A DNA stretch of 43,499 nucleotides from Candidatus Saccharimonadota bacterium (GCA_016234585.1 JACRBB010000029.1:1-43499); one strand, 5' to 3'; counted from the first letter of the stretch, positions 1 to 9,320 are shown. Numbers and translations are program-made. Notes: generated from the sequence alone by a model not told the origin.

Positions 1-128
1 CGGTTTGGTATGCCCATAAACTTCGTAACCGGTTGGTGCACGAGCCGGGCACCAAGCTCAAAAAACGTGAGGCCCAAAACGCTTTGGCTGGATTCAGACG
101 GGGCTTAAAGGATCTGGGGGCCTTATAA
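1..128 (+). CDS. C-terminal fragment of an unrecognised protein upstream of gatB
   Basis: An open frame enters from the left edge and ends with TAA at 126-128, one base before the gatB start. The visible 41 residues are basic and contain LRNRLVHEPG, which has the spacing of the R-x4-H motif of HEPN-type proteins. That resemblance rests on ten residues and is weak. The close spacing suggests cotranscription with gatB. I do not recognise the family. Confidence 0.6.
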   Translation, partial: VWYAHKLRNRLVHEPGTKLKKREAQNALAGFRRGLKDLGAL

Positions 129-129
129 G

Positions 130-1560
130 ATGGCGCTTGATACAAAGGCAAAAGAAAAATATATTCCGACCATCGGAATTGAAACCCATGTGCAACTTAA
201 GACCAAAACCAAGTTGTTCGCCGCGGTTGGCAATGATGCCCGAGAGGCTGCGCCAAATACTCTTATCAGTCATATTTGTGTGGGTATGCCCGGAGCCTTA
301 CCGTATCTTAATCAAGCGGCCGTTGAACTGGCAGTCAGGGCAGCTTTTGCCCTCAATACTAAGCCTCAGACTCATAGTTACTTTGAGCGCAAGCACTACT
401 TTTACCCTGATTCACCACTGGGGTACCAGATTAGCCAAATGCACCATCCGATTATCGTCGGTGGCTCGGTATCAATCATGACCAACGGTGAGCCCAAAAC
501 TATACGGATCAATCGGGCTCAACTGGAGGCTGATGCCGGTAAAAACATCCACCCAGCTGGTACGGACTACTCGTTGGTGGATCTTAACCGAGCCGGAACC
601 CCCTTGCTGGAAATCGTCAGCGAACCTGATATCCATAGCGCCGCGGAGGCCAAAGCTTATGCCCGCGAGCTCTATTTGCTGATGAAGTATTCCGGGGTTA
701 GCGATGTGGATCTGTACCATGGCAACCTACGTTTTGACGTTAATGTCAGTGTTAGCCCGGATGCTTCAAAGCTGGGCGTCCGTTCGGAGGTAAAGAATTT
801 AAATAGCTTTAGGAGCGTGGAAAACGCCGTTAAATTTGAAATAAACCGCCAGATCGAGCTGCTAGAAAAAGGCCAAACCATTGTTCAGGAAACCCGAGGC
901 TGGGACGAAGCCAAGCAAAAAACCACCAGCCAGCGCGGTAAAGAGGAGGCTCATGACTATCGCTATATGCCAGAGCCCGATATCCCGCCAATCGAACTTA
1001 GCGAGGCCGATATTTCCCGTTTCAAAAAGGACTTGCCTGAACTGCCTAAATCTATTCGTCAAAAGTTAGATAAAGTAGGTCTGGACGCTAAAGTAATCGA
1101 GGATATTTTAGATATGCCAGAAACTAGTATCGAGTATATTCTGAAGGCTATAAACACCCGAGTCCCTAATGAAAATATCCGCAGGCTAGCTTTCAATTTA
1201 CTTGAAATATCTGGAGTATCGAAAGTAAGTTTTGAAGATATTATTGCGGTTACAGAAATGGTGCGAATGGGGAAACTTAGTACCACCGCTTCCAGGCAGA
1301 TTCTTCATGAAAGTGGAAGAACAGGCGATAATCTAGAAATTATTATTGAAAGATTAAATCTAACTCAGGTCTCTGACGAAGGTGAGATTGAAAAAATCGT
1401 GGCGGAGGTTCTGGAAGAAAACAAAAAAGCAACCGCTGACATCAAGAAAGGCGAGTTGAAAGCCATTGGCTTTTTAGTGGGACAAGTAATGGCCAAAAGC
1501 CAGGGTAAGGCTAACCCAGGAGTCGCCCAAAAAATTATCAAAAAACAGCTGGGCATATAA
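130..1560 (+). CDS. gatB: Aspartyl/glutamyl-tRNA(Asn/Gln) amidotransferase subunit B
   Basis: GatB is the subunit of the GatCAB complex that binds the mischarged tRNA and activates Glu-tRNA(Gln) or Asp-tRNA(Asn) for transamidation in the cytoplasm. The protein is 476 residues, the usual family length. The N-terminal signature GIETHVQL sits at residues 16-23, followed by the conserved block SYFERKHYFYPDSPLGYQIS near residue 83 and LLEIVSEPD near 155. The C-terminal third, from about residue 330, is the helical GatB/YqeY domain and ends in a typical basic tail. The ATG lies one base after the stop of the upstream frame, with a G-rich stretch (GGGGG, 116-120) as a possible ribosome site. gatA and gatC are not in the window, so they probably lie to the left or elsewhere. 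Confidence 0.97.
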   Translation: MALDTKAKEKYIPTIGIETHVQLKTKTKLFAAVGNDAREAAPNTLISHICVGMPGALPYLNQAAVELAVRAAFALNTKPQTHSYFERKHYFYPDSPLGYQISQMHHPIIVGGSVSIMTNGEPKTIRINRAQLEADAGKNIHPAGTDYSLVDLNRAGTPLLEIVSEPDIHSAAEAKAYARELYLLMKYSGVSDVDLYHGNLRFDVNVSVSPDASKLGVRSEVKNLNSFRSVENAVKFEINRQIELLEKGQTIVQETRGWDEAKQKTTSQRGKEEAHDYRYMPEPDIPPIELSEADISRFKKDLPELPKSIRQKLDKVGLDAKVIEDILDMPETSIEYILKAINTRVPNENIRRLAFNLLEISGVSKVSFEDIIAVTEMVRMGKLSTTASRQILHESGRTGDNLEIIIERLNLTQVSDEGEIEKIVAEVLEENKKATADIKKGELKAIGFLVGQVMAKSQGKANPGVAQKIIKKQLGI

Positions 1561-1593
1561 GCGGTTTAATTGCTTAGTCACTAGTTTATTAGC

Positions 1594-1599
1594 TATACT
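1594..1599 (+). promoter_or_regulatory. -10 element TATACT for the 1608 gene
   Basis: TATACT ends eight bases before ATG 1608. A start point about seven bases downstream would fall at or just before the start codon, so the mRNA would be essentially leaderless. There is no Shine-Dalgarno sequence. No convincing -35 was identified. Confidence 0.55.
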
Positions 1600-1607
1600 A
1601 TGCCCAT

Positions 1608-1865
1608 ATGGATTCGGCAGCTGAAGCTTTACTGATAATCGTTAGCGCGACTTTAAGTGTATTTTTGATATTACTTATCGTTGTAGTGGTATATGTAATA
1701 TCTTTGCTCAAACAAATCCGTCGGATTGCCGAGCATGCCGAGAACGTCGCTGACTCGGTAGAATCGGCTGCCTCGGCGTTTGAAAAAACCGCTTCACCGT
1801 TGGCAGTACTAAAAATCGTGGGTAGTATCGTAGAAAATGCCGCCAAATTCAGGCGTAAAAAATGA
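1608..1865 (+). CDS. Small membrane-anchored coiled protein (DUF948-like)
   Basis: This is an 85-residue protein with one strong N-terminal transmembrane helix (about residues 8-32, LLIIVSATLSVFLILLIVVV), followed by a charged amphipathic helix rich in Ala, Glu, Val and Ser. That architecture matches DUF948-type small proteins, which often sit next to YtxH-domain genes, as this one does: the next gene starts 13 bases downstream. ATG 1608 is preferred because it follows a -10 element. The two genes probably form an operon encoding membrane-associated stress or envelope proteins. The molecular role is unknown. Confidence 0.75.
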   Translation: MDSAAEALLIIVSATLSVFLILLIVVVVYVISLLKQIRRIAEHAENVADSVESAASAFEKTASPLAVLKIVGSIVENAAKFRRKK

Positions 1866-1877
1866 AGGGAAAATATA

Positions 1878-2288
1878 ATGGCTAAAGACGAACAGGCAGG
1901 AAAAAAAATGGCAATCGGAGCCGCAATCGCAGGAGTGGCGGGGTATCTGGCTGGTATTTTAACAGCTCCAAAGAGTGGTAAGCAAACCCGTACCGACATT
2001 GCCAACAAAGCTGAGGATATAAAAGAAGGCGCGGCCGAGCAACTAGAACAGCTACACCAGGAACTTAACTCGCTTTTGGATAAGGCCAAGACCCAAACAA
2101 TAGCGCTTAGCGCCCAGGCTCGCGAAGAGTTTAATGAAGCCGTCATACGAGCCAAAGATGCTCAAAACAAGACGACCCATGTTCTTAAGGCCGTTAAAAA
2201 AGGCGAGGCCGACGACCCGCAGCTAAACAAGGCCGTCAAGCAAGCCAAACAAGCCCAAAAAAATCTCTCCAAATACCTAAAAAGCTAA
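1878..2288 (+). CDS. YtxH-domain (gas-vesicle-protein-like) protein
   Basis: This is a 136-residue protein. It opens with a short charged segment, then a Gly/Ala-rich hydrophobic helix (about residues 12-28, AIGAAIAGVAGYLAGILTAP) that ends in the hallmark APKSGKQTR of YtxH proteins. The rest is a long Ala/Lys/Glu/Gln-rich coiled helix. GAAGGGAAA at 1863-1871 is a plausible ribosome site. It follows the DUF948-like gene by 13 bases, a pairing common in other bacteria. The family is linked to general stress and the envelope, but no biochemical role is established. Confidence 0.85.
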   Translation: MAKDEQAGKKMAIGAAIAGVAGYLAGILTAPKSGKQTRTDIANKAEDIKEGAAEQLEQLHQELNSLLDKAKTQTIALSAQAREEFNEAVIRAKDAQNKTTHVLKAVKKGEADDPQLNKAVKQAKQAQKNLSKYLKS

Positions 2289-2336
2289 GCGCGCTGCGCT
2301 CAATAAAAAGCTTGAACCATGCCAGGTTTTAATCTG

Positions 2337-2342
2337 TATAAT
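2337..2342 (+). promoter_or_regulatory. -10 element TATAAT of dnaE, leaderless
   Basis: A perfect TATAAT lies seven bases before the dnaE ATG at 2350. TTGAAC at 2312-2317 is a possible -35, with a long 19-base spacer. There is no room for a ribosome site, so dnaE is probably translated from a leaderless transcript. Confidence 0.65.
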
Positions 2343-2349
2343 ATAGGTA

Positions 2350-5300
2350 ATGAGCCAGACAGGGGAGACTAAAATTAAAAAAAAAGCGGCTGCACCAACA
2401 ACTTTGCAGCCGTCTGACTATGTGCACCTGCATAACCACACCCAGTATAGCCTACTGGATGGTTTGACCAAAGTTCCTGAACTTACCTCGTTTATAAAAA
2501 AGATGGGTATGGATGCTGTGGCCGTGACAGACCACGGTACTATGAGCGGCGCCATAGAATTTTATAAAGCCGCCAATGATGCTGGAATAAAACCGATAAT
2601 TGGCATGGAGGCCTACATAGCTGCCCGTCGGCACACCGACAAAGATTCAGCTTCAGACAGGCAATACTATCACCTGACTATGCTGGCCATGAATAACCAG
2701 GGCTATCAGAATCTCATGCGTCTATCAACGATCGCCAACTTGGACGGATTCTATTACAAACCGCGAATCGACCGCGACCTGCTGGAAAAGCATGCTCAAG
2801 GCATTATTGTGCTAAGCGGCTGCATGGGCGGTGAAGTCAGCGACGCACTGCGTCAGGGCCAATACCAACAGGCTAAGGAAATCGCGGTTTGGTATAAAAA
2901 GGTTTTTGGTGACAGATACTACATAGAACTTCTGGATAGTGGCCACCCTAGCCATCCGAAAGCTTGGTCGGAACAAATTTCGGTTAACGAACAACTGCTG
3001 AAAGTAGCCGATGAACTAGAAATTCCGGCGGTTGTAACTTGTGACGCCCACTATTTGAAACACGAGGACCAAGAAGCTCACGAGATTCTGCTGTGCGTCC
3101 AAACTGGCTCTTTTTTAGCTGACGAACAGCGAATGAGTTTAAAAGATTTTGAACTACACGTCGCTGACCCACGTGAGGTTATTAGACGCTGGGGCAAAGA
3201 TAACCCGGAGCTTATCACTAACTCCAAGAAGATCGCTGACCGCTGTAAAATAAATATCGAACTTGGCAAAATTCTGATTCCCAAATTTCCGGTCCCGTCT
3301 GGCGAAACGGAAGAGACAGTCCTACACAAACAGGTTTGGTGTGGTTTGGCTTGGAGATATGGCGGGAAAACCAGGAACCAAGCGGAAAAATTATCAATTT
3401 CCGAGGCTAAGAAATGTTTACCGAAACAAGTTATCGAAAGGGCCGAATATGAGCTTGGCTCCATTAGTAAGATGGGCTTTAATGGCTACTTTTTAATTGT
3501 CGCGGATTTTATCAACTGGGGTAAAGACCAGGGCATTGTGTTCGGGCCGGGTCGTGGCAGCGCCGCCGGTTCCATCGTAGCTTACGCTACTCGGATTACC
3601 GAACTGGACCCGCTGGCCTATGATCTGTTATTTGAACGGTTTTTAAATCCCGATCGCATAAGTATGCCGGATATCGATATAGACATTCAGGATTCGCGGC
3701 GCGATGAGGTAATCAATTACTGCGTGAATAAGTATGGTACTGACCGAGTTGCTAATATCGTAACATTCGGCCGGATGGCTGCCCGCAACTCGGTACGGGA
3801 TGTCGCCAGAGTCTTGCAAGTGCCATATTCTGAGGCCGACCGGCTATCAAAGATGATTCCGCCACCGGTCCAGGGTCGTCATACGCCACTGGCTACCCAC
3901 TTGAAGGAGGTGGCTGAGCTCAAGGCCGAGAATGCTAACAACCCACAGTCGGCCCGGGTCTTCGAACTGGCTACCAGGCTGGAAGGCACTATTCGCAGCC
4001 ATGGCGTTCATGCCGCCGGAGTGGTTATTGCCCATGACGATATCGTAAAATTCGTGCCCTTGGAAATGGCTCAAAAAGGTGTGGTAGCCACTCAATATTC
4101 TATGGGTCCGATCGAGGATCTGGGACTGCTTAAGATGGATTTTTTGGGTTTATCTAACCTAACCACTATCAAGAACGCTCTGCGTATTATAAAAAAAGTC
4201 TACGAAAAAAACATTAATATCGATCAGGTCCCGCTTGATGATGCTAAAACATTTGAGCTTCTGAAACGTGGCGAAACTACCGGTGTTTTCCAGCTGGAAT
4301 CGGCAGGTATGCGACGATATTTAAAGCAGCTTAAACCCAATCAGTTCGAAGATATCATCGCCATGGTTTCTTTATACCGTCCCGGCCCGATTGCCGAGAT
4401 ACCCCAGTTCATAGTCGGTAAGAATCAACCAAAGCGGATTACTTACCCGCATAGCTCGCTGGAACCGATCCTAAAAAGCACTTATGGGGTGATGGTTTAT
4501 CAGGAGCAGATTATCGGCATGTTGCAGATGATTGCCGGCTACAGTCCGGGCCAAGCCGACTTGGTTCGTAAAGCCATCGGCAAAAAGAAGCGCGATATCA
4601 TGACAGCTGAAATGCCCCGGTTCATTGAGGGTTGTCTTAAACAGGGTCTCACTAAAACCGAGTCTCAAAAATTGTGGGCGCTCATTCAACCGTTCGCCGA
4701 CTACTCGTTTAACAAGAGTCATGCTGCCTGTTACGCCATGATAGCCTACCAAACGGCTTATCTTAAGGCCCATTATCCCGACGCTTTCATGGCGGCTGTG
4801 ATGACCAGCGATTACGATAATACCGACCGACTGGCCATAGAAATCAAAGAGTGTAAGCAACTTGGCATCGAGGTGCTATCGCCTGATGTTAACGAGTCGT
4901 TTCATGAATTCGCAATCGTTGGCGGCCAAAAACAAATCAGATTTGGCCTGGACGCTATAAAAAATGTCGGCCATGGCGCTGCCGAAGAAATTATCAGAGC
5001 CAGAGAAGCCAGTGGCGGCCGATTCAATAAGATTGAGGATTTTTGCAAATCGGTCAGCCCCCAGACAGTTAACCGCAAGTCCATGGAAAGCCTGATCAAA
5101 GCCGGAGCTTTGGATCGTTTCGGTGAGCGCAGTCTGTTGCTGCATAACATCGAAAATATCCTGGCCTTGTCCGGCCGCCTGCAAAAAGACGAAGCCAGCG
5201 GCCAAGTGGGGCTTTTTGGCACCGCCAGCGACAACCCCGACGAATCAATCCTTAAATTAGCCTGGAATAACGCCAATCCGGTTCATTCAGCAGCCGAACA

Positions 5301-5997
5301 GCTGGCTTGGGAGCGGGAACTGCTTGGTCTGTACCTTAGTAGCCATCCATTGGAGGCCTATGAGGCGATACTAGCGTCACAGACCGTACCGTTGAACACC
5401 GTGATAGCCGGTATGGAAGGCAAAGAGATAACTGTCGGGGGCACAATAACCGAAATGCGTGAAATAACTACCAAAAAAGGTGCCAAGATGGCCTTTGCCA
5501 AGCTTGCCGATATGGAAGGGGAGATAGAATTAATCGTATTCCCCAAGCTTTATGCGGTGGATCCCACCGTCTGGCAGCGCGACCAAATAATAATCGGACG
5601 GGGCAAGCTAGGAGGTGGCAGGGGCAACAACGCCGGCGAAGAACTGAAGTTGCTGGTCGATGAGGCCAAACTAATTAACTCCGATGACCCCGCCGGCAAC
5701 ACATTTAAAAAAACCGCTCCAGCTTCCATCCCTAAAACTACTAAAAAAGCCGAAATCTCGGTACCCAAGGTACCCCAGCGTCTATATATCCGCCTGGAAG
5801 ATAGTTCGGACAAACCAGTACTGCTGGCTCTAAAAGAAAAACTGGATATCTACAGAGGTCAAACCGAAGTAGTTTTAGTTACGGGCGTCGAAACTGGCAA
5901 ACAGGCCATAAAATTGCCTCAAGCTATCGATATTAACGAAGAAAGCCTGCGGGACTTAGCCTCAGTATTCGGCGCCACTAACGTGGTTTTACGATAA
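2350..5997 (+). CDS. dnaE: DNA polymerase III subunit alpha (replicative polymerase)
   Basis: DnaE is the catalytic subunit of the chromosomal replicase. The 1215-residue protein has the full family order. An N-terminal PHP domain shows HLHNH at 26-30 and VTDHG at 59-63. The pol3 palm carries GPGRGSAAGS near 399, the catalytic pair PDIDID at 440-445, and a third acidic position in KMDFLGL near 597. It ends with a helix-hairpin-helix region, an OB fold at about 1015-1090 and a divergent C-terminal segment. QVGLF at about 952-956 fits an internal beta-clamp-binding motif. No intein or frameshift is seen. The PHP metal-binding motifs look intact, so proofreading activity is possible. Its stop lies 4 bases before the convergent CAP gene. 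Confidence 0.98.
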   Translation: MSQTGETKIKKKAAAPTTLQPSDYVHLHNHTQYSLLDGLTKVPELTSFIKKMGMDAVAVTDHGTMSGAIEFYKAANDAGIKPIIGMEAYIAARRHTDKDSASDRQYYHLTMLAMNNQGYQNLMRLSTIANLDGFYYKPRIDRDLLEKHAQGIIVLSGCMGGEVSDALRQGQYQQAKEIAVWYKKVFGDRYYIELLDSGHPSHPKAWSEQISVNEQLLKVADELEIPAVVTCDAHYLKHEDQEAHEILLCVQTGSFLADEQRMSLKDFELHVADPREVIRRWGKDNPELITNSKKIADRCKINIELGKILIPKFPVPSGETEETVLHKQVWCGLAWRYGGKTRNQAEKLSISEAKKCLPKQVIERAEYELGSISKMGFNGYFLIVADFINWGKDQGIVFGPGRGSAAGSIVAYATRITELDPLAYDLLFERFLNPDRISMPDIDIDIQDSRRDEVINYCVNKYGTDRVANIVTFGRMAARNSVRDVARVLQVPYSEADRLSKMIPPPVQGRHTPLATHLKEVAELKAENANNPQSARVFELATRLEGTIRSHGVHAAGVVIAHDDIVKFVPLEMAQKGVVATQYSMGPIEDLGLLKMDFLGLSNLTTIKNALRIIKKVYEKNINIDQVPLDDAKTFELLKRGETTGVFQLESAGMRRYLKQLKPNQFEDIIAMVSLYRPGPIAEIPQFIVGKNQPKRITYPHSSLEPILKSTYGVMVYQEQIIGMLQMIAGYSPGQADLVRKAIGKKKRDIMTAEMPRFIEGCLKQGLTKTESQKLWALIQPFADYSFNKSHAACYAMIAYQTAYLKAHYPDAFMAAVMTSDYDNTDRLAIEIKECKQLGIEVLSPDVNESFHEFAIVGGQKQIRFGLDAIKNVGHGAAEEIIRAREASGGRFNKIEDFCKSVSPQTVNRKSMESLIKAGALDRFGERSLLLHNIENILALSGRLQKDEASGQVGLFGTASDNPDESILKLAWNNANPVHSAAEQLAWERELLGLYLSSHPLEAYEAILASQTVPLNTVIAGMEGKEITVGGTITEMREITTKKGAKMAFAKLADMEGEIELIVFPKLYAVDPTVWQRDQIIIGRGKLGGGRGNNAGEELKLLVDEAKLINSDDPAGNTFKKTAPASIPKTTKKAEISVPKVPQRLYIRLEDSSDKPVLLALKEKLDIYRGQTEVVLVTGVETGKQAIKLPQAIDINEESLRDLASVFGATNVVLR

Positions 5998-6001
5998 AAA
6001 G

Positions 6002-7096
6002 CTACTGAATTAGTCCAGCTGTCTGAGTCAACAGGTAGGCGCAGGCAGCTATCGTAATCAGACCAATATCGACTAACGGGTGCCTGATAGCGAAAGCCTC
6101 GCTCTTGCTGAAGGCTCGGCGAGCCGCCAGGGCATGTTTGCTTACCCATAGTCCTAATGCCGCTACGGCTATAAAACCAGCCATTCCAGTTGCCAGACTG
6201 GCTGCCGGAAGGTGAGCAAAGGCTACCTGGGCTTTGGAGGTTCGCAAAGATAGGGTCACACCAGAAGTCGGTGTTTCAGTCGTGGTCGGTTTGGCTTTTG
6301 TTTTGGCTTTAGGCGTCAATTTTTTTGTGTCCGCCGGTTTGGCTACATCTGAAGTTGGTTGCTCCGACGTCGGGCTGGCTGCTGGCGCTGGAGCGGGCGC
6401 TGGGATGGTCTGGGTAGATGTAGGTTTGGCCGCTGCGGCTGGAGGTGGGGCAGCTACTGCCGGTGGTGGCGCCGGCGCGCTAGCCGGCTTACCATAAAAC
6501 GCTACGACGATAGTCATCGGGCCGCCGCCAGCCGAGGTATAGTTTTCATTATTGGCGAAGCCAAAACCGACATCTGAAAAGGCTGGGTCCAATAGGTTTT
6601 CGCGGTGGGGCGCGCTGGCCATCCAACCGGCTATCGTTGATTGTTCATCACTAAAGCCGGCGGCCAAGTTTTCGCCCAATTTTTGGTAGGCATAGCCTTG
6701 GGCGTTAACGAATACCCACGGTGTATTTCCTTCGGGCGTGTTATGACTCCAATAGTTGCGGGTCGCCATGTCATTGGCTTTGGCTTGGGCGGCAGCGTTG
6801 AGTTTTCCGTTCAGCGATAACGCGCTGACACCGTTACTGGTTCTTTGGGTGTTGCTATTGCTTAAAAGTCCGCTGACACTCATGCTGGTGGCGTATGCCA
6901 GCACTTTGCTGCCAGGGTGGCGCACGGCGGCTTGCAGCACTCCAGTTTGGCCGCCTAGACTCAGAAAGAAACCGGCCAACAGTAGCACCGGTAGGTATGG
7001 CCAATGGACTCTTTCAAAAGCCTTAGAACTCACGCCCTTGGGCTTGTGTTTGTGTTGTCCGGTGGAACGGACGTAGTTTTTTATTTTGGCGCTCAT
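6002..7096 (-). CDS. CAP/SCP-domain (YkwD-like) secreted or membrane protein
   Basis: This is a 364-residue envelope protein. After a basic N-terminus there is a hydrophobic helix at about 33-52 (signal or anchor). A CAP domain follows at about 85-205 with its diagnostic pieces: NYWSHNTPEG, LGENLAAGFS and APHRENLLDPAFSDVGFGF. Then come a long Ala/Pro/Lys/Thr-rich linker and two more hydrophobic segments at the C-terminus (about 305-325 and 340-362). CAP proteins act outside the cell, and in bacteria the role is usually unknown. The C-terminal double membrane segment is unusual for YkwD proteins. The G-rich bias of the opposite strand comes from the low-complexity Ala/Pro linker. Confidence 0.88.
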   Translation of the reverse strand: MSAKIKNYVRSTGQHKHKPKGVSSKAFERVHWPYLPVLLLAGFFLSLGGQTGVLQAAVRHPGSKVLAYATSMSVSGLLSNSNTQRTSNGVSALSLNGKLNAAAQAKANDMATRNYWSHNTPEGNTPWVFVNAQGYAYQKLGENLAAGFSDEQSTIAGWMASAPHRENLLDPAFSDVGFGFANNENYTSAGGGPMTIVVAFYGKPASAPAPPPAVAAPPPAAAAKPTSTQTIPAPAPAPAASPTSEQPTSDVAKPADTKKLTPKAKTKAKPTTTETPTSGVTLSLRTSKAQVAFAHLPAASLATGMAGFIAVAALGLWVSKHALAARRAFSKSEAFAIRHPLVDIGLITIAACAYLLTQTAGLIQ

Positions 7097-7121
7097 TTTA
7101 CTATAAACATTATCATATTAT

Positions 7122-7646
7122 TTAACGAGCTTGTCCAGGCCAAAGCTCAGCAAATCGTAAATGATACAGACCGATAGCTGCCGCTACAGTTACGTTAAAT
7201 GACTCCTTAGAACCAGACATCGGTATCTGGAGATGGATGTCACAGCTATCTAAAACAGGTTGATTCAGACCATCGATTTCATTGCCGGCCAAAAGAGCGA
7301 TTTTGTTCGGCGGATCATAGTTGCCTAGATCTATGGAGTCAGGCGTCTGTTCCAGCGCGGCTATAGTATAGCCGTCGGATTTCAGAAAAGTGATCAGTGA
7401 CTTTATATTTGCCTCATGGCTCCACTCCAGAGTGTTTTCAGCACCCAGGGCGGTTTTGTGGATTTGCCGGGTTAACTTTGCCCTCAAATGCGGTAGTCTT
7501 TTGTCTTTTGGTACTTCGGGGTAGGGGCTATATCCGCTCAGGTATAGATGGTCGACTCCAAAACCTTCGGCGGTTCTCATCAGGCTGCCGATATTGTGGC
7601 AGGATCTTACGTCATGGGCTATTAAGACAATCCGGCGTGCTTTCAT
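7122..7646 (-). CDS. SpoU/TrmH-family RNA 2'-O-ribose methyltransferase
   Basis: This is a SAM-dependent SPOUT enzyme that methylates ribose 2'-OH in tRNA or rRNA. The three family motifs are visible: NIGSLMRTAEGFGV (motif 1, about 18-31), LAGNEIDGL (motif 2, about 121-129), and LQIPMSGSKESFNVTVAAAIGLYHL near the end (motif 3). I start it at ATG 7646 (MKARRIVLIAHDVRS). A TATATT -10 element sits eight bases upstream on this strand, and the longer frame would encode a Cys-rich segment unlike the family. The protein is 174 residues, at the short end of the family because it lacks an extra N-terminal substrate domain. The exact RNA target cannot be told from sequence. It is divergent from pilB, with only 69 bases between them. 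Confidence 0.9.
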   Translation of the reverse strand: MKARRIVLIAHDVRSCHNIGSLMRTAEGFGVDHLYLSGYSPYPEVPKDKRLPHLRAKLTRQIHKTALGAENTLEWSHEANIKSLITFLKSDGYTIAALEQTPDSIDLGNYDPPNKIALLAGNEIDGLNQPVLDSCDIHLQIPMSGSKESFNVTVAAAIGLYHLRFAELWPGQAR

Positions 7647-7700
7647 AGCACTAATATAACAGCCTGGCCGACACTTCTCGCAAGGATAAAGGTAATGCTT

Positions 7701-7706
7701 TATACT
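7701..7706 (+). promoter_or_regulatory. -10 element TATACT of the pilB-like gene
   Basis: TATACT lies nine bases before ATG 7716, and there is no Shine-Dalgarno site. This decides the start: an upstream in-frame ATG at 7695 would lie upstream of the -10 element. The divergent SpoU gene has its own -10 (TATATT on the minus strand) about 45 bases to the left. Confidence 0.55.
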
Positions 7707-7715
7707 GTAAAACAT

Positions 7716-9320
7716 ATGTCTCAGGATGCTCGCAGGGACGAAGAAGTAACAACTCAGCGCCGGGCCGGTGTGCTGGGCATGAGCTATGTTGATACCAGCA
7801 AATTACAAAAACAACTCTTCAAAGACGTCCTGCCCATGCCGGAGCTATACAGTCTAAGAGTTGTTCCACTGGCAGCTGATAGCCACTACATCCAATTTGG
7901 GGTCACCACCCGTACCTCACAGCAGACAATTAACAATCTTAGAGCTCGATTTTCAGACCAAAGGCTTGACTTTTCGATAATTTCGGATACCGGCTACGGC
8001 GAGTATATGAAGCTTTATGATCCGCCTAAGCAAGTAAGCTATCAAGACATTGGTCTAGTTGTTGGCGGTGATGAAGGTCAAAAGATGGTAGAGTCTGTTA
8101 GCGCCACACTGAATCAGGTTCGGGCCGACGACATGCTAGCCTATCTGGTCCAGCAAGCCTATAAACTGAAAGCCAGTGACATCCATATGGAATGCCAGCG
8201 TGACAACGTGCGTATCCGGTTCCGTGTAGACGGCGTCTTGCATCCGGTAGCTTTCATGAGTCAAGACAAATATCACCACCTGGTAGCTGCCGTAGCCAGC
8301 TCCGCCAATGTTTCCACCAGCGCCAACGACGCCCAGACCGGCCATATCAGCCGCAGTTACAAACTGGCTACTGGCGAGGATGTGGTACTGAACCTGCGCA
8401 TCGAAACCGTGCCGACCGTTTATGGCATGGACGTCGTCATGCGGCTTTTCAACCTAAGACTTGAGCTTTTCAAGTTGGAAAACCTTGGCCTATCCGCTCA
8501 GGAGCTAGAAGTGGTCGGTGATGTCATAAAGCACCCTACTGGCATGGTCTTGATTGTTGGCCCAACCGGTTCAGGCAAGACAACCACCCTTTATTCGCTG
8601 ATTAACACCTTAAATACCCCGGAACGAAAAATCATCACCCTGGAAGATCCAGTAGAGTACAACATGCCCGGTGTCGTTCAAATCCCGGTTGCTGGCGATC
8701 TGAAAACCCAGAACTTCGCCGAAAGGTTACGGGCCGTCTTACGTCTGGATCCCGATGTGGTGATGGTCGGGGAAATCCGCGACCAAGATACCGCCAAGAC
8801 CGCCTTACAGGGAGCGCTAACCGGCCATTTGGTGCTTAGTACTTTCCACGCCAGCAATGCCGCCGCGGCCTTAACGCGCATGCTTGATTTGGTCGGCATC
8901 AACCCTCTGTTCGCCAGCGCTATGCACTTGATTATGGCCCAGCGGCTGGTGCGCCGCCTAGACGATACCACCAAACAACCTTATAAACCGGATGATGCGC
9001 TTAAGCAGCAGCTTCAGTCTGTCATCGACAGCATGCCGCCGTCCATCCAAAAACCTGACATTAACCAGATTACTTTATATAAACCGGGCAGCTCCGACAA
9101 AAACCCCTTCGGATACACCGGCCAGCTGGCTCTTCGTGAGCAGTTAATTATGACTCCGGGCGTTCAACAGCTACTTAGGTTACCGCCTAACCAGATTACA
9201 ACCGAGATTTTGCAAGCCAAAGCCGTGCAAGAAGGCATGCGGACCATGCTACAAGACGGCATATTGAAGGCCTTCCAGGGGCTGACGACTCTGGAAGAAG
9301 TCTACAGGGTTGTAGGCTAA
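7716..9320 (+). CDS. pilB: GspE/PilB-type secretion or type IV pilus assembly ATPase
   Basis: This cytoplasmic hexameric ATPase powers type IV pilus extension or type II-like secretion. The 534-residue protein has an N-terminal MshEN-like domain (about 20-110), then the secretion ATPase core. The core carries Walker A GPTGSGKT at about 282-289, the Asp-box/Walker B VVMVGEIRDQDTA near 350, and the His box STFHASNAAAALTRML. GspE/PilB proteins usually carry a tetracysteine zinc motif after the His box. Here that region (KPYKPDDALKQQ to NPFGYTGQLALREQL) has no cysteine, although the flanking GYTGQLALRE still matches the family's GYxGR. No other pilus genes lie in the window. PilB versus GspE is uncertain. 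PilT is less likely because of the N-domain. Confidence 0.9.
   Translation: MSQDARRDEEVTTQRRAGVLGMSYVDTSKLQKQLFKDVLPMPELYSLRVVPLAADSHYIQFGVTTRTSQQTINNLRARFSDQRLDFSIISDTGYGEYMKLYDPPKQVSYQDIGLVVGGDEGQKMVESVSATLNQVRADDMLAYLVQQAYKLKASDIHMECQRDNVRIRFRVDGVLHPVAFMSQDKYHHLVAAVASSANVSTSANDAQTGHISRSYKLATGEDVVLNLRIETVPTVYGMDVVMRLFNLRLELFKLENLGLSAQELEVVGDVIKHPTGMVLIVGPTGSGKTTTLYSLINTLNTPERKIITLEDPVEYNMPGVVQIPVAGDLKTQNFAERLRAVLRLDPDVVMVGEIRDQDTAKTALQGALTGHLVLSTFHASNAAAALTRMLDLVGINPLFASAMHLIMAQRLVRRLDDTTKQPYKPDDALKQQLQSVIDSMPPSIQKPDINQITLYKPGSSDKNPFGYTGQLALREQLIMTPGVQQLLRLPPNQITTEILQAKAVQEGMRTMLQDGILKAFQGLTTLEEVYRVVG

Noticed and set aside
2350-5997. Intein in dnaE
   Set aside because: The protein is slightly long, but the sequence is continuous with the family order and no splicing blocks are visible.
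6234-6577. Plus-strand frames opposite the CAP gene linker
   Set aside because: They mirror the Ala/Pro-rich linker as Gly/Ala/Val or Arg/Trp repeats and have no start signals.
7647-7715. Longer N-terminus for the SpoU methylase
   Set aside because: The extension crosses its own -10 element and reads as Cys/Tyr-rich sequence unlike the family.
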